Of a stretch of 64,000 bases of DNA, positions 1 through 9,199 are shown in pieces. The translations under genes and the position numbers were made by a program. The DNA comes from Chaetoderma sp. LZ-2023a. Its lineage: Eukaryota; Mollusca; Caudofoveata; Chaetodermatida; Chaetodermatidae. The first letter of the stretch is position 1. Each line of letters opens with the position of its first letter. The notes beneath the pieces were generated by a model. That model did no database searches. It worked only from the letters and a program-made list of their open reading frames with translations, and was not told the origin of the DNA. Location of the stretch: positions 53,803,768 through 53,867,767 of the forward strand of contig CM067360.1 of the NCBI GenBank assembly GCA_034401795.1. The letters are read 5' to 3'.

Positions 1-56
1 TCTTTTTAAATCTGAGTTTTTATTGAATGAAAACCGATATTTAGCAATATCAAAGA

Positions 57-135
57 GTATTAGGGAGGTAAGTATCAACTCTCGTGAAAAAAGAAATCTG
101 TGATTTCATTTAATTTCAGTTCCGTTTAATTTCAA
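57..135 (+). repeat. Copy of the DIRS-like terminal sequence
   Basis: The motif TTAGGGAGGTAAGTAT followed by CTCGTGAAAAAAGAAA also occurs, inverted, at about 1927-1945, as a facing pair at 6169-6262 and again at 6632-6680. It is therefore a dispersed end sequence, probably a solo or deleted terminus of the same family. The rest of 1-760 shows no coding signal. Confidence 0.5.
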
Positions 136-464
136 GAGAAAATATATGTATTCAAGCGTAGGAGAATCAGCTAGATCTATTGCTTTTCAGAGTCTCATTT
201 CTAAGGTGGTCACCACTAGACCTTCCTCCCCATTTGGTGGAAGGTGACACACTGTCCGGAATCACGCCATATACATTAGTTCCCGCCCGATATCATTCAG
301 CCTGGCTGTGCCACTGACAATGACAATTAACATGCAATATTTAGGTTTCAATCAAATTATGTACAAGTGTATTGTGAGACACTTGCTTTTCATGGTGAAG
401 CAGTTAAATACATGCATGCAATTTGGATTTCGGATTCCTTGCCACTCTTACTTGCATGTTTCAA

Positions 465-467
<3 letters not shown>

Positions 468-503
<36 letters not shown>
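468..503. repeat. (AT)n microsatellite
   Basis: Uninterrupted AT dinucleotide run of about 36 bp. The short frame that crosses it (308-568) is not a gene. Confidence 0.95.
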
Positions 504-505
<2 letters not shown>

Positions 506-760
506 TTTCAACTAGGATATCCAGACTTTACTCAAAGTACACAATTGTTATTTCCTGCTTGTCCATAATAGATCCATTAGCTAGACTAATAGAGTGCGCA
601 GAAACAACTGAACCTGAGTCTGTGAATATGTATTTCAGATTTTTTTCACAGGTTGTGCAAGGTGTTCGCACCTAACGACACTGTCTCGCGATGCCACTGC
701 TTTCATCCCTGAAACGAAATATTTCAATTATGTCAAGGCAGTCATACAAGACATATTTTA

Positions 761-970
761 GCCCTTTAATTACCAAATAATGTAATCAAAAATTTGAGTC
801 TAAGTATTTGTTTGCAGGCCAAGAGAAGACTATTTTTGAAAATTTACCACACAAAATTTATTCATTGTTGGGATAAATTGTCAAAAATAGTCTCTTGGCG
901 TGCAAATGGACATTCCTGAACACCACTGTCCAGAGGCCAGTTTTTGCTGGCTTTATCATAAAAGGTTTAA
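761..970. mobile_element. piggyBac-like MITE, copy 1
   Basis: Starts CCCTTTAAT and ends AAAGGTTTAA. The two arms are GCAGGCCAAGAGAAGACTAT and its imperfect complement ATAGTCTCTTGGCGTGC, both followed by the ATGGACATT/CACTG motifs of the family. Copies with intact ends (10447-10676, 19589-19814, 53941-54174) show TTAA at the border next to CCC/GGG, the piggyBac hallmark. It has no coding capacity. It lies just upstream of the first visible nicalin exon. Confidence 0.6.
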
Positions 971-1014
971 TTTGAAATGTTATGAAATACCATTTATTTT
1001 GTTTTGAACTTTAG

Positions 1015-1205
1015 AGCATGGAGGAAGTTATCAAGCTATTTTATCCGGAGATGTCTTTCAAACTTGTTCATAAGAAAATTAACCTGGCTGAGGACATGTT
1101 AGCGTGGGAGCATGAGCGCTACAGTATGAAGAGAATGCCGGCATTTACACTGTCACATCATGAAAATCCTAAACTGCTGAATAGAGGCACTGTACTAGAT
1201 ACTAG
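1015..1205 (+). CDS. NCLN: Nicalin, internal exon (first in window)
   Basis: Encodes a nicalin segment recognisable by LVHKKINLAEDMLAWEHERY and RMPAFTLSHHE. Nicalin is a type I ER membrane glycoprotein related to nicastrin. It works with NOMO and TMEM147 in the translocon-associated complex that helps multi-pass membrane proteins insert. This segment lies in the lumenal aminopeptidase-like domain. The acceptor is best placed at TTTAG 1010-1014 (start 1015), with 1017 as an alternative. The ATG at 1018 is internal, because the family continues well upstream; earlier exons lie outside the window. The frame runs on through CAG|GT at 1209/1210, but a splice there leaves the next exon out of phase. 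Ending at 1205 with a GC donor (AG|GCAGGT) gives the homologous spacing, ...LDTR-YKVDKSKL.... Identification is firm; the exact donor is inferred. Confidence 0.93.
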
Positions 1206-1926
1206 GCAGGTCTACTTATGATGATTTAACAAGCTATCATAATATATCATGGAGTATATGCTCACCGGTACTAAAAATAGCATTTTCCTTTCTACATCAA
1301 AATGGTAACTCAACCTTATACTTGATATAATTTGATTGCTACTTGTTGCTGGTGATAGCAGCACCAATTTTCCTTCAAATTATTTTGGACATAATCAGCA
1401 GAAAAATACACGTGCCACTATCTAACATTTTGAAAAAGATTTGACTAAAATCATTGCTGCAACAGCTTTCAACCAAATTGTTCTCAAAATAATTTCAATG
1501 GATTTCAAGGATTTTCAATGTAGTAACACTTTCTGAAGATGTTTCGAGCAATTCGATTGACATGCATTGCTAACTAAAGCAGCAACAACTTGATCAAATT
1601 CTCTGAATAATCGATGTCACACTTTCAATGTTGTTAGCTAACAGCTGTACCTACAATTAGTTAGGCCTCTGCCATATACGTTATCAAGATCGGTGCAAAA
1701 TATGTTTGAAAGTGCTCAATCATTAAGTAACCATGTCACTGCATTTGAGCTTTTGCATGTTCTTGGGAGACTTGCTCGCCTAGCAAAATATATTTCATGT
1801 CAGATGTTGATTACGTATATGATACAGGCCTACCTACAACTGTTATGTAACTCTTACAACATACTATACAGGTAGATCCGCTCACCTCGGAGGCCAACCG
1901 TACACTGACTATTTTCACATAGAGAA

Positions 1927-2064
1927 CATACTTACCTCCCTAACACTTGATATACTAGTATATCGGCTCTAAATTCCATAATATTCAGAATAATAAAAAG
2001 TTAGGCGGCCCTACTGGGCAGGTGGAATGTACACAGTCATGCGCATGTCAGACACCACCTCTGC
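1927..2064 (+). repeat. Left inverted terminal repeat of DIRS-like element
   Basis: About 135 bp that recurs in reverse complement at 6353-6655. Shared blocks include CTTACCTCCCTAACAC, TTGATATACTAGTATATC, AATAAAAAGTTAGG and GGGCAGGTGGAATGTACACA, with few mismatches. The right copy is longer only because of a 160-bp insertion at 6441-6600. Confidence 0.75.
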
Positions 2065-2180
2065 ACTTGCACTTACTGCTGCTTCCATTTTCTAATATAT
2101 TGGCTTCAAAGCAACTTGGAAAACAATTTTTAAGCTCTTGTTTTGTGAATTTTCAATTCTATTTCCATCCATCTATCGTT

Positions 2181-2228
2181 ATGGCTGATGTTAATACGCC
2201 TGAGGAGTCTGCCTCATCATCTAATAAG
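2181..2228 (+). CDS. Gag-like ORF of DIRS-like element, exon 1
   Basis: An ATG at 2181 opens a 16-codon exon (MADVNTPEESASSSNK) that ends exactly at AAG|GTGATA. The intron is phase 0 and joins the acceptor CTCATTGCAG at 4701-4710. The hydrophilic acidic/serine start is typical of a Gag-like N-terminus. Confidence is limited because the exon is very short and I identify it mainly by the matching phase. Confidence 0.4.
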
Positions 2229-3152
2229 GTGATATTCTTCCATATATTTATTTAAGACTTGTAACAATGATACGTTACCGGTTTTCATAACGCGGCCGCC
2301 CGGCGCTAGCGCAATTTTAGGCATTGGGAATCCTTGTTAAATTATCCTAGCACCTAAATTCTACTAATCCTTTGTGTATTTGGCTCATCTTATGGTGGTA
2401 CAGCTCCTGTTCTTCACTCAGAGTTTGATCACGTCTCCCTTTTTTTTTGACATATCAAATAATTATGCCTACGGGTCAGAGATCTAAAACGAAAAAGATC
2501 TCCCACCTTTTGTCCCATCCCCTCATCAGACTCTACAGATTCGGCAGATGGTATGAACATGATTTTCTGCACAAGAGGACTGTTTACCTTTGTTCAGGAT
2601 AAGGGAGTTTATTAGTTATGGCACCTAATTATTTGAAATTTTTATAAATTTTTGCTGCCGTCTTTATTGCACTGTATTCTCTCTTGTGTTTGTGCATGTG
2701 TTCTCAGATATATAATTATAGTATTATATTATTCTTGAGTGATGAATGTATGTAGTCCTAAGTATTTCTTGCATTCATAATCTGATATCTCCTCCCCTTG
2801 AAGGGGCTTTTGCATTGTGGTTTGATGTCATAATCAGCCAGTATTCCCTTTATCTTGACGTATAATCTCTTGTTTATTAGAGGGTTCTTGATGTCATTAT
2901 CATCTTATGTTATGAATGTGTAGAGTTAACTTGGTGTCATAATTGGCCTCTCACAAATTTTCTAACATTCTCTTTACCCCTGGCTGTGTTTATTCGTTAT
3001 TATTTTGAGGACAACTGTCCCTTCGGGGTTTTCAGTAATAGTAGTTGTCTTCTATCTCTAGTTTGTTTTTAAATTTTTAAACAAAATTAACAAACTAGAA
3101 TACTCATTCTCTTCGTGTGTCTCCCTTTCAGAAGTCGTCATGCGACAGACAT

Positions 3153-4593
3153 CTTAAAGTTCTCATTTCCCATTAAATATAGCCCCGTTTGCACGAAATA
3201 TGAGATGCCTGCTGATATCTGTTGAATTTACCCAGCATGCTATACTACCCACCATGCAACGCTACCCAGCATGCAATTTCCTGACTCCGTAATCGTTGTA
3301 ACTATTGGATGCCATATTCGTTTAGTCTATTTTCTGTATAGGCCAGGATTTCTTAAATAAAACCAACCCGCCTGCACATGCAAATAGTCATTTCTCCTCC
3401 AGCTCTGGAAGCGTAAGCATGCTCGTAGGGCGTATTATTCACGACAATACAATCGACGGCCTGCATTTCAATACTGTTCAGCACAAGTGTGTCAATTTCC
3501 AGAAGAAAATTAGAGAAAGCTTTTATATATATTTTGACAATAATTTGCATGAAAGTTATTGTTATCAATGACAGCAACAACATTCAGTAAAATTATTGTC
3601 AAAATAATTATTAGGTAATGCGATTACTACCTGGTACAGATTTGATAATAATTTGAATGAAAATTGTTGCTACAACAGCTTTCAGTCGCTATATTCTAAA
3701 ATAATAATCATAAATTTTAGTCAACTCACGCTATGGATTTGAATAGCGATTTGACTAAGTTGTTGGTTTCTAAGGCACCAACAACATTGTCAAATTATTA
3801 TCCACACGTGCAATCAATATATTACTGTTTAGGTAATGTGAACGTAGGCCTATATACACTTTCTCGCCAAGAATGAATGCTTAGCAAGTGGCGTGTATGT
3901 TTCGATGACAGATTTGTGCATTTGTTTGAAATGCATTGATCGAACAGAAATGTAGACCCGGTAGCTAGGCGAAATATTTCCTTCGTGCAGGTAAAGTAAT
4001 AATGAGCGCCGTGTGATTCTATGGACAACAATTTGATAATGTTGTTGGTGCCTTAGTCAGCAACAACTTAGTCAAATTGCTCTTCAAATCTATTCCAGCA
4101 ACACTTCAATAAAAATTTGTATCAAATATATAGCAGGTAGTAATTGCATTACATACTAATTATTTTGACAACAATTTGACTGAATGTTGGTGCTGTCATT
4201 GATAGCAACAACTTTCAAGCAATTTACTGTCTTATGTCTATGAAAGCTTTCTCCTATTTTCTCCTGGACATTGACACACTGAACAGTATTGAAATACAGA
4301 CTGTCGAATGCACTGCCGTGAATATGCCCTACGTGCATGATTACGCTTCCAGAGCTGGAGGACAAATGACTATTTGCATGTGCAAGCAGTTTGGTTTTGT
4401 TTGAGAAATCCCGACTTGCGCAGACAATAGACTAAACGAATATGGCGTCTAATAGTTACAACGATTATAGAGTCAGGGCATTGCATGCTGGGTAGCATTG
4501 CATGCCGGGTAGCATTGCATGCTCGGTAAATTGAACAGACATCTCATCTCTCGTGCATAAGTGTCTATTTAATGGAACACGGGTGCTTTAAGG
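3153..4593. mobile_element. Foldback element, copy 1 (about 1.44 kb)
   Basis: Long imperfect palindrome. The left arm (CTTAAAG..., CATTAAATATAG, ACCCAGCATGC repeated) matches the reverse complement of the right arm (GCATGCTGGGTAGCATTGCA, CTATTTAATGG, CTTTAAG). The arms run about 650 bp inward to a central unpaired stretch of about 200 bp (about 3835-4030). Smaller hairpins around AACAACTTTCAGTCAAATTG are nested in the arms. The element sits in the intron of the DIRS-like Gag-like gene. The short open frames inside it are not genes. Confidence 0.8.
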
Positions 4594-4710
4594 CTCAATT
4601 CTTCCCCCACCTCTGCCCATCTTGTACCGACTGTAGGCCTAATAACATATGTGGTATTTGTAAAGAGTGGAGGAGAGGAAGATCTAACCTCTGAATTCTT
4701 CTCATTGCAG

Positions 4711-5118
4711 GCGAAGATGGTGATGGAAGACAGCAAGAGAGTGAGGAATGAGAAGGTTAAGAGGAACGCGTCCGAGAATGGCGAGCTGGAGGCCTTCAAA
4801 GTTGAGTTAGTGAGTGAGATGCGCAGGACGTTGAAGGACCTGATCGCTGACATGCTTCGCAGAATGTTGCCGGGCACAGGTGTTTCAACTTCCTGCGCAT
4901 CGACCTCCAAGCAGGTAGCCCCCGTCCCTGGATCATGCCGTCCTAGTTTGGACAACGTTTTCAATGATCCAGGGGCGGCCGACTCGGACCCAGGCTTGAT
5001 GTTCGCATCGCCTGGTGATCAAGCGGCGCGAGTAGCATCAGGCGGGGCCCGACCACGATCACTCACGGAGTACCCTCGTCATCTGCCTACGGGTCTTTTC
5101 CTGGTCAGTCTGGGTTAG
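4711..5118 (+). pseudogene. Gag-like ORF of DIRS-like element, exon 2 (broken)
   Basis: Begins after acceptor CTCATTGCAG, in phase with exon 1. It encodes a charged, probably helical segment (AKMVMEDSKRVRNEKVKRN, then EAFKVELVSEMRRTLKDLIA) followed by a Pro/Ser/Ala-rich linker. The frame stops at 5116-5118. A shift in the last 60 bp puts the likely continuation in another frame (FFANPE...). Patches of similar character continue to about 5900, for example 5640-5700 reading SLDNLPVPGAQVAL. A poly-C run (5262-5280) interrupts it. The composition is GC-rich compared with the AT-rich surroundings, as expected for an inserted coding sequence. The Gag assignment rests on style and context only. Confidence 0.4.
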
Positions 5119-5261
5119 CTTTCTTTGCTAACCCGGAGTCTAACTTTCATGACCAGGAAGCCGTTGGCCACCTCGGCTCAGTGTCTGCTGTATGGAGAGC
5201 ATATCGTAGATATGTTCGCAGCGGCAGCGGAGTCGATAAGACCGAAAGGTTGCCTCGTGAA

Positions 5262-5280
5262 CCCCCCCCCCCCCCCCCCC
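5262..5280 (+). repeat. Poly-C tract
   Basis: Run of about 19 C inside the decayed Gag-like coding region; likely length-variable. Confidence 0.9.
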
Positions 5281-6168
5281 TGCCCGCGAGGTTGCTAGAC
5301 GTTGACAGGTTACTGCTAGTCAGTACACTCGGTACGGTCTAGCTCCCAGACCGAGCGCGGAGGACTGCGCCGCTCTGGTAGAAGACACACGGCCAGGCTC
5401 TCATCTCATGCTGACCCGCGAGCGCTGTGCTCGGGCGCTATACGCTCAGCAAACGCAGCACTACATGACATGGAGAGTTCGCGGGCCGCAATCAGTGACT
5501 TTCCCACATCTCTCCGCTGCTATTAGGGGTAGTAGCAGCCTCGGTTTACCAGCAGTATAGTCCAGTTACAATCCAACGAGCCATCCAGGATGGTATCAAC
5601 CTGGCATTGGACTGCTTGACTACATCTGTGACCAAGTCACTGAGGAAGAGGTGCACGTTTTCTCTGGACAATCTGCCCGTCCCAGGAGCTCAAGTCGCGC
5701 TTACTGCAAGCGCCGATGTCGGACCCTGGTCTGTTTAGAGGTGAGGGTTGTCGGCACCGCCAAGAGTCAGTGAACCTGCACGCACAATTTGTTTCAGAAA
5801 CCTCTACGACCGCGCCAGCAGCAGCATGTTCCTGAACGTCAGCTAGGCAGCAGGCCACACACCGTGGAGCAGCTCGTGGTAACCGGGCCTGGTGGCCAAA
5901 TGCCCACTTCTAAAATTTATGTGCACCCCGCTATCCCTAGGTGCACCAGTGGGAGGTCGATTGACTTTTGCATTTGCCTTTCGATCAATCTCTTTTCATC
6001 GGTCGATTATCTGATGCTTAATTCTATTCCTGGTTGTGTTTTTGACACAATTTCAGATGTTTTAAATCTCTTGAAAATTCAAAGAGCTATTCTCTTCGAG
6101 GGTGAACTGATTTTAGGACCTTGCCTCCCTCCCACCAAATTTACTTTCAAATTCTGGCTTTTATCAAG

Positions 6169-6266
6169 AGTGTTAGGGAGGTAAGTATGTTCTCATGATG
6201 TGAAATAAGAAAATTTATCAAATTTCATTTTCACGAGTGAAATGACATACCTCCCTAACAGGATCC
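6169..6266. repeat. Short inverted pair of terminal motif
   Basis: GTTAGGGAGGTAAGTATG on the left and CATACCTCCCTAAC on the right face each other across about 70 bp that is itself partly self-complementary (CTCATGATG... and ...CACGAGTG). It looks like two ends of the DIRS-like/MITE family brought together. Confidence 0.6.
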
Positions 6267-6352
6267 CGGCCTCTCCACCCCACGGAGGCCTGATCCTTTG
6301 GTTATTTGAATAGTATGTCAGCCAATATTTAGTAACGGAAGTACCAGTATGC

Positions 6353-6655
6353 GCAGAGGTGGGGTCTGACATGTGTATGACTGTGTACATTCCACCTGCC
6401 CGGTAGGGGCACCTAACTTTTTATAATTCTGAATATTATTAGCTCACCTGGCCTGAAAGGCCTCAGTGTGGCGAGTTCAAATATGCCACTTTCGAGACTA
6501 TCGGATAAATGGTTTGCTGGCCATCTTGTTGATAAAGAGCATTCTAGTTGAAATGCCTATTGTCCAGCTGAGCGATACAGGCCTCTTGGGCCTCTTGTTG
6601 AATTTAGAGCTGATATACTAGTATATCAAGAGTGTTAGGAAGGAAGGTAAGTATG
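6353..6655 (-). repeat. Right inverted terminal repeat of DIRS-like element
   Basis: Reverse complement of 1927-2064, split by the 6441-6600 insertion. The outermost block TATACTAGTATATCAAGAGTG is followed by GTTAGGAAGGAAGGTAAGT, a small duplication of the terminal motif. Confidence 0.7.
6441..6600 (+). mobile_element. Small Helitron-like nonautonomous insertion
   Basis: Starts AGCTCACCTGGCC and ends GCGATACAGGCCTCTTGGGCCTCTTGTTG. The last part forms a GGCC-rich hairpin just before the 3' end. Comparison with the uninterrupted left ITR gives the empty site and shows no duplicated target bases. The same right end closes the large element at 17800-17843. The 3' hairpin and lack of a target duplication suggest Helitron-type transposition, but a canonical CTRR end is not present. 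Confidence 0.5.
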
Positions 6656-6787
6656 TCATCTCACTCGTGAAAAAGAAAGTTGATAAATTTCCGTATATTA
6701 CCGTTACCACTAATTATCAAACTCAAAAGACAATCATCACTTAAATTTTCAAATATTTTCCTAGTCTTATTGCTTTAGGATAACATT

Positions 6788-7253
6788 AAACCTTTATTAG
6801 TCAAGCCACCCAGAACTGGCCTTTGCACTGGTCTTAGAAATGTCTATTTACACACCAAAAGACCTTTTAAAAATGTACTACTGGAATGGCTGACTAGATA
6901 AACGAGTCGAGCATTTCAATGGTAAATTCTTTTAACCTTTCACTGAATACTTCCCTTTATATGTATCTCATTTTCAAGGCAGCCATACAGGAAAACTGTT
7001 GAATATTTAGAAATTGATTTGAGTGGAAGCCTTTGGTAGCAATAGCTTCCAGTCAAATTAATTTCTAAATATTCAACAGAATAAGTTTTATATTGTATAG
7101 AATTAACATGTGCTTTTTACTGATTTGTCGGTGAAAGGGTTAAGACTTCTCTTGACCTGTGAATGGACAATGAGAAAATATTTGGATTCGGTGGCGATTG
7201 TTAAAAATAGTCTCTGAGGCCTGCAGATCTGACATTCACTAAGCTAGAAAGGT
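6788..7253. mobile_element. piggyBac-like MITE, copy 2, split by a hairpin insertion
   Basis: Left part has AAACCTTTATTAGTCAAGCC and a partial arm. After an interruption (about 6960-7140) it resumes with AATAGTCTCTGAGGCCTGCA. The interrupting hairpin (6996-7080) belongs to the GTTGAATATTTTGAAA family. This orders the two families in time at this site: the hairpin landed later. Confidence 0.45.
6996..7080. mobile_element. GTTGAATATTT hairpin MITE
   Basis: Arms CTGTTGAATATTTAGAAATT and AATTTCTAAATATTCAACAG pair almost perfectly around a loop containing AGTGGAAGC...GCTTCCAGT. Confidence 0.7.
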
Positions 7254-7485
7254 AATTTTCTTGGCAAATCTTTGCCATGAAATGGCTAAATCACATTCCT
7301 GAAGAATAACTAAGTTCTATGAAAACGATTGTCTGCAGTAAGTGTGGCCTGGACCTACACTGGTTATTCTTGGACAAGAGGTGTGACATAATTGTGTAAA
7401 TTACCTCCATGAAGCATACTTGCTACATCAAACTAGGTTGAGAATGTGGGTGTTAGTTAATTAGTTCTTTGTTTTGTTTCTGCAG

Positions 7486-7603
7486 GTATAAAGTGGACAA
7501 AAGCAAACTTTCACGAAACATTCATGTAATAGCTGAGGCATTGGCTCGTTACTCTTATAACATGTCCAATATTCCACACTTCCAGTTATTCGACGAGGGA
7601 ATG
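7486..7603 (+). CDS. NCLN: Nicalin, internal exon
   Basis: Acceptor TTTCTGCAG|G, donor ATG|GTAAGA. The first base completes an arginine codon with the AG left by the previous exon. Encodes YKVDKSKLSRNIHVIAEALA then RYSYN, the conserved helical segment of nicalin just after the PAFTLSH loop, and ends at EGM in phase 0. The reading frame after the donor is intronic. Confidence 0.93.
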
Positions 7604-7999
7604 GTAAGATCACTAGACACTAGCGCTTCCAGTCCTGATATCCTACTATCTCAATTTTATTCCACTCTCAATTTGAAAAAGAATCATGCCGGAAAGCAGT
7701 ATTAATATTTTGAAAATAATTTCGGGGAGGCCATTAAAATTATTAAACATGTTTTCACATTTTCTTGAATTAGTTCTATGTACCATTCATCGATGTGAAA
7801 GAGAGTCACATTTCTTTCACATTATAGGGATGAAATAAACTAAATGTCATTGCATTCCTAAATATTCTTGCCATTTCTTATAAAATTTAACATTGAAATT
7901 GAAGCTAATTCACTATGACCCCTACTTTATAAATAGGATTATTTAATTGCACCTGAATCTCTAAATGATGCCTGGTCATATGCTGTTTTATATTCATAG

Positions 8000-8163
8000 A
8001 ATGTGCAGCATACGGTTATTGAGTCGTGGTTAACGCAGTTAACATCTCAGCCTCGAGCTGCGCAACTATTGCCGAAAGATCATAGTCTGTTAGTGATGCT
8101 CTCAGACACACTAAATCGATATTTAAAAGATGTTCGGGTATCGGTATTCAAAGCCGATAAACG
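8000..8163 (+). CDS. NCLN: Nicalin, internal exon
   Basis: Acceptor TTCATAG|AAT, donor CG|GTATGT. No ATG-initiated frame of useful length marks this exon; I found it from the conserved translation. The product includes SWLTQLTSQPRAAQLLPKDH and LSDTLNRYLKDVRVSVFKAD, both diagnostic for nicalin (the family has W-L-x-x-QPRAAQL and RYLKDV...KADKR). It enters in phase 0 and leaves two bases of an arginine codon. Confidence 0.93.
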
Positions 8164-8257
8164 GTATGTACCTTGATAATTTAAGTTCTCAAATAGAAAT
8201 GGGGTTTTCCAATTATAATTCTGGGAAGACTGCTATGTGGATACCTGGTGTGAATTG

Positions 8258-8560
8258 AGGGATCTATTTCTAGCTATGCCTCACCTATTTCTAGCTATGC
8301 CTCACCTATTTCTAGCTATGCCCAACTCATTTCTAGTTAGACCACACCCATTTCTAACTTTGAAGCCTGAATTCCTATAATCTAGGTTTCAAGGTAACTA
8401 TAAATGTACGTTGTTAAATATTTTGAAACTAAATTGGCTGGGTGGCTGTTGCTTCCTGTGCTAACAACAGCTCCCACTTCGTTTCGAAATATTCAGCAGG
8501 TTTAATAAATTCAAAGCCATAAAATTGGTACACTTTGTGACCTACTTTTTGATTTGCGTG
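8258..8560. mobile_element. Second MITE family, longer copy
   Basis: Begins with three to four tandem copies of TATTTCTAGCTATGCCTCACC, then a GAATTCCTATAATCTAGG block, then the hairpin pair TTAAATATTTTGAAACTAAA and TTTCGAAATATTCAGCAGG around the gapped motif CTGTTGCTTCC/AACAACAGCTCCC. It represents one arm plus the central hairpin of the full-length family. Confidence 0.6.
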
Positions 8561-8694
8561 ACAGAACTATACGTCATTTTGATTCTGACATCAGCTAACA
8601 TATGCTGTATTTTATTATGATGTTGGATACTTGCGTGATCGATCAGATTCATCTATCGCATTTCAGGAATGCAGAGAAGTGATGAAATTTTGTA

Positions 8695-8834
8695 TAACCC
8701 TTTAATGGTCATACCGGCCAAAACCAGCCTCTGCCAGGGTCTTGGGGAATATCCATTTACAGGCCAAGAGAATAAAAAATTTGAAAATTTACCACTGGAA
8801 TGACTGGCTCGATAACTGAACCATTAAAGGGTTA
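8695..8834. mobile_element. piggyBac-like MITE, copy 3 (shortened)
   Basis: Ends are AACCCTTTAATGGTCA and the matching ACCATTAAAGGGTT. One internal arm is deleted, so the copy is only about 140 bp. Confidence 0.65.
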
Positions 8835-8963
8835 TATAAACTAGGATATGTCATCTTTGCTCCTTATCTCATATGGATACAGATTCTGAGCAAGTGTCAT
8901 CAATCCTTAACCTTGTCACCAATGAATAGCCTGTATCTCAATCTCAGAGCAAACAAACAGGAC

Positions 8964-9058
8964 AGTTATTGAATATTTTGAAATTAATATGACGGAGCAA
9001 TTGCTGCCTTATGCACCAATAGTTTCCAGGCATATTAATTTCAAAATATTCAACAGAA
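8964..9058. mobile_element. GTTGAATATTT hairpin MITE
   Basis: Arms TTATTGAATATTTTGAAATT and AATTTCAAAATATTCAACAG around GCAATTGCTGCC. It sits less than 100 bp upstream of a nicalin exon. Confidence 0.7.
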
Positions 9059-9139
9059 TGTGCTATAAATCGTAGAGTTTAACTTTTTCAGGGATTTGTC
9101 GTTGATGAGGTCAATGGCTGTATTTTTCTTGCATTGTAG

Positions 9140-9193
9140 GGATCCGGAGTTTGTATTTTACACTGGAGCCGAGTTTACCATGTCTGCATACAA
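9140..9193 (+). CDS. NCLN: Nicalin, short internal exon
   Basis: 54-nt exon between TTGCATTGTAG and GTATGTAT. Its first G completes the CGG begun at 8162-8163. Encodes DPEFVFYTGAEFTMSAY, matching the nicalin DPEFVFYxxxxxxMxAY motif that precedes the membrane segment. It leaves AA for the next exon. Confidence 0.92.
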
Positions 9194-9199
9194 GTATGT

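Larger units (their letters stand above)
1927..6655 (+). mobile_element. DIRS-like retroelement remnant with long inverted ends
   Basis: The locus is framed by inverted repeats of at least 135 bp (1927-2064 and 6353-6655). Between them is a Gag-like coding sequence split by an intron (2181-2228 and 4711-5118, degenerate to about 5900). Inverted termini and a Gag-like product point to a tyrosine-recombinase retroelement of DIRS type; this is an inference. No reverse transcriptase, RNase H or tyrosine recombinase is visible, so the element is internally deleted. It lies inside a nicalin intron, and a foldback element (3153-4593) is nested in its own intron. The alternative is a DNA transposon with long TIRs. 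Confidence 0.45.

Noticed and set aside
1204-1221. Reading nicalin on past the CAG|GT donor (VYL then stop)
   Set aside because: It would truncate the protein inside a conserved domain; the next exon restores homology only with the GC donor.
2022-2255. 77-codon frame starting at 2022
   Set aside because: It runs from the ITR into the Gag-like exon in the same frame; the ATG at 2181 followed by a donor at 2229 explains the region better.
3353-4365. Open frames at 3353-3583, 3822-4031 and 4156-4365, and their counterpart at 24305-24529
   Set aside because: They lie in foldback arms and the centre. The two centre frames resemble each other only because the elements are copies, and carry no domain.
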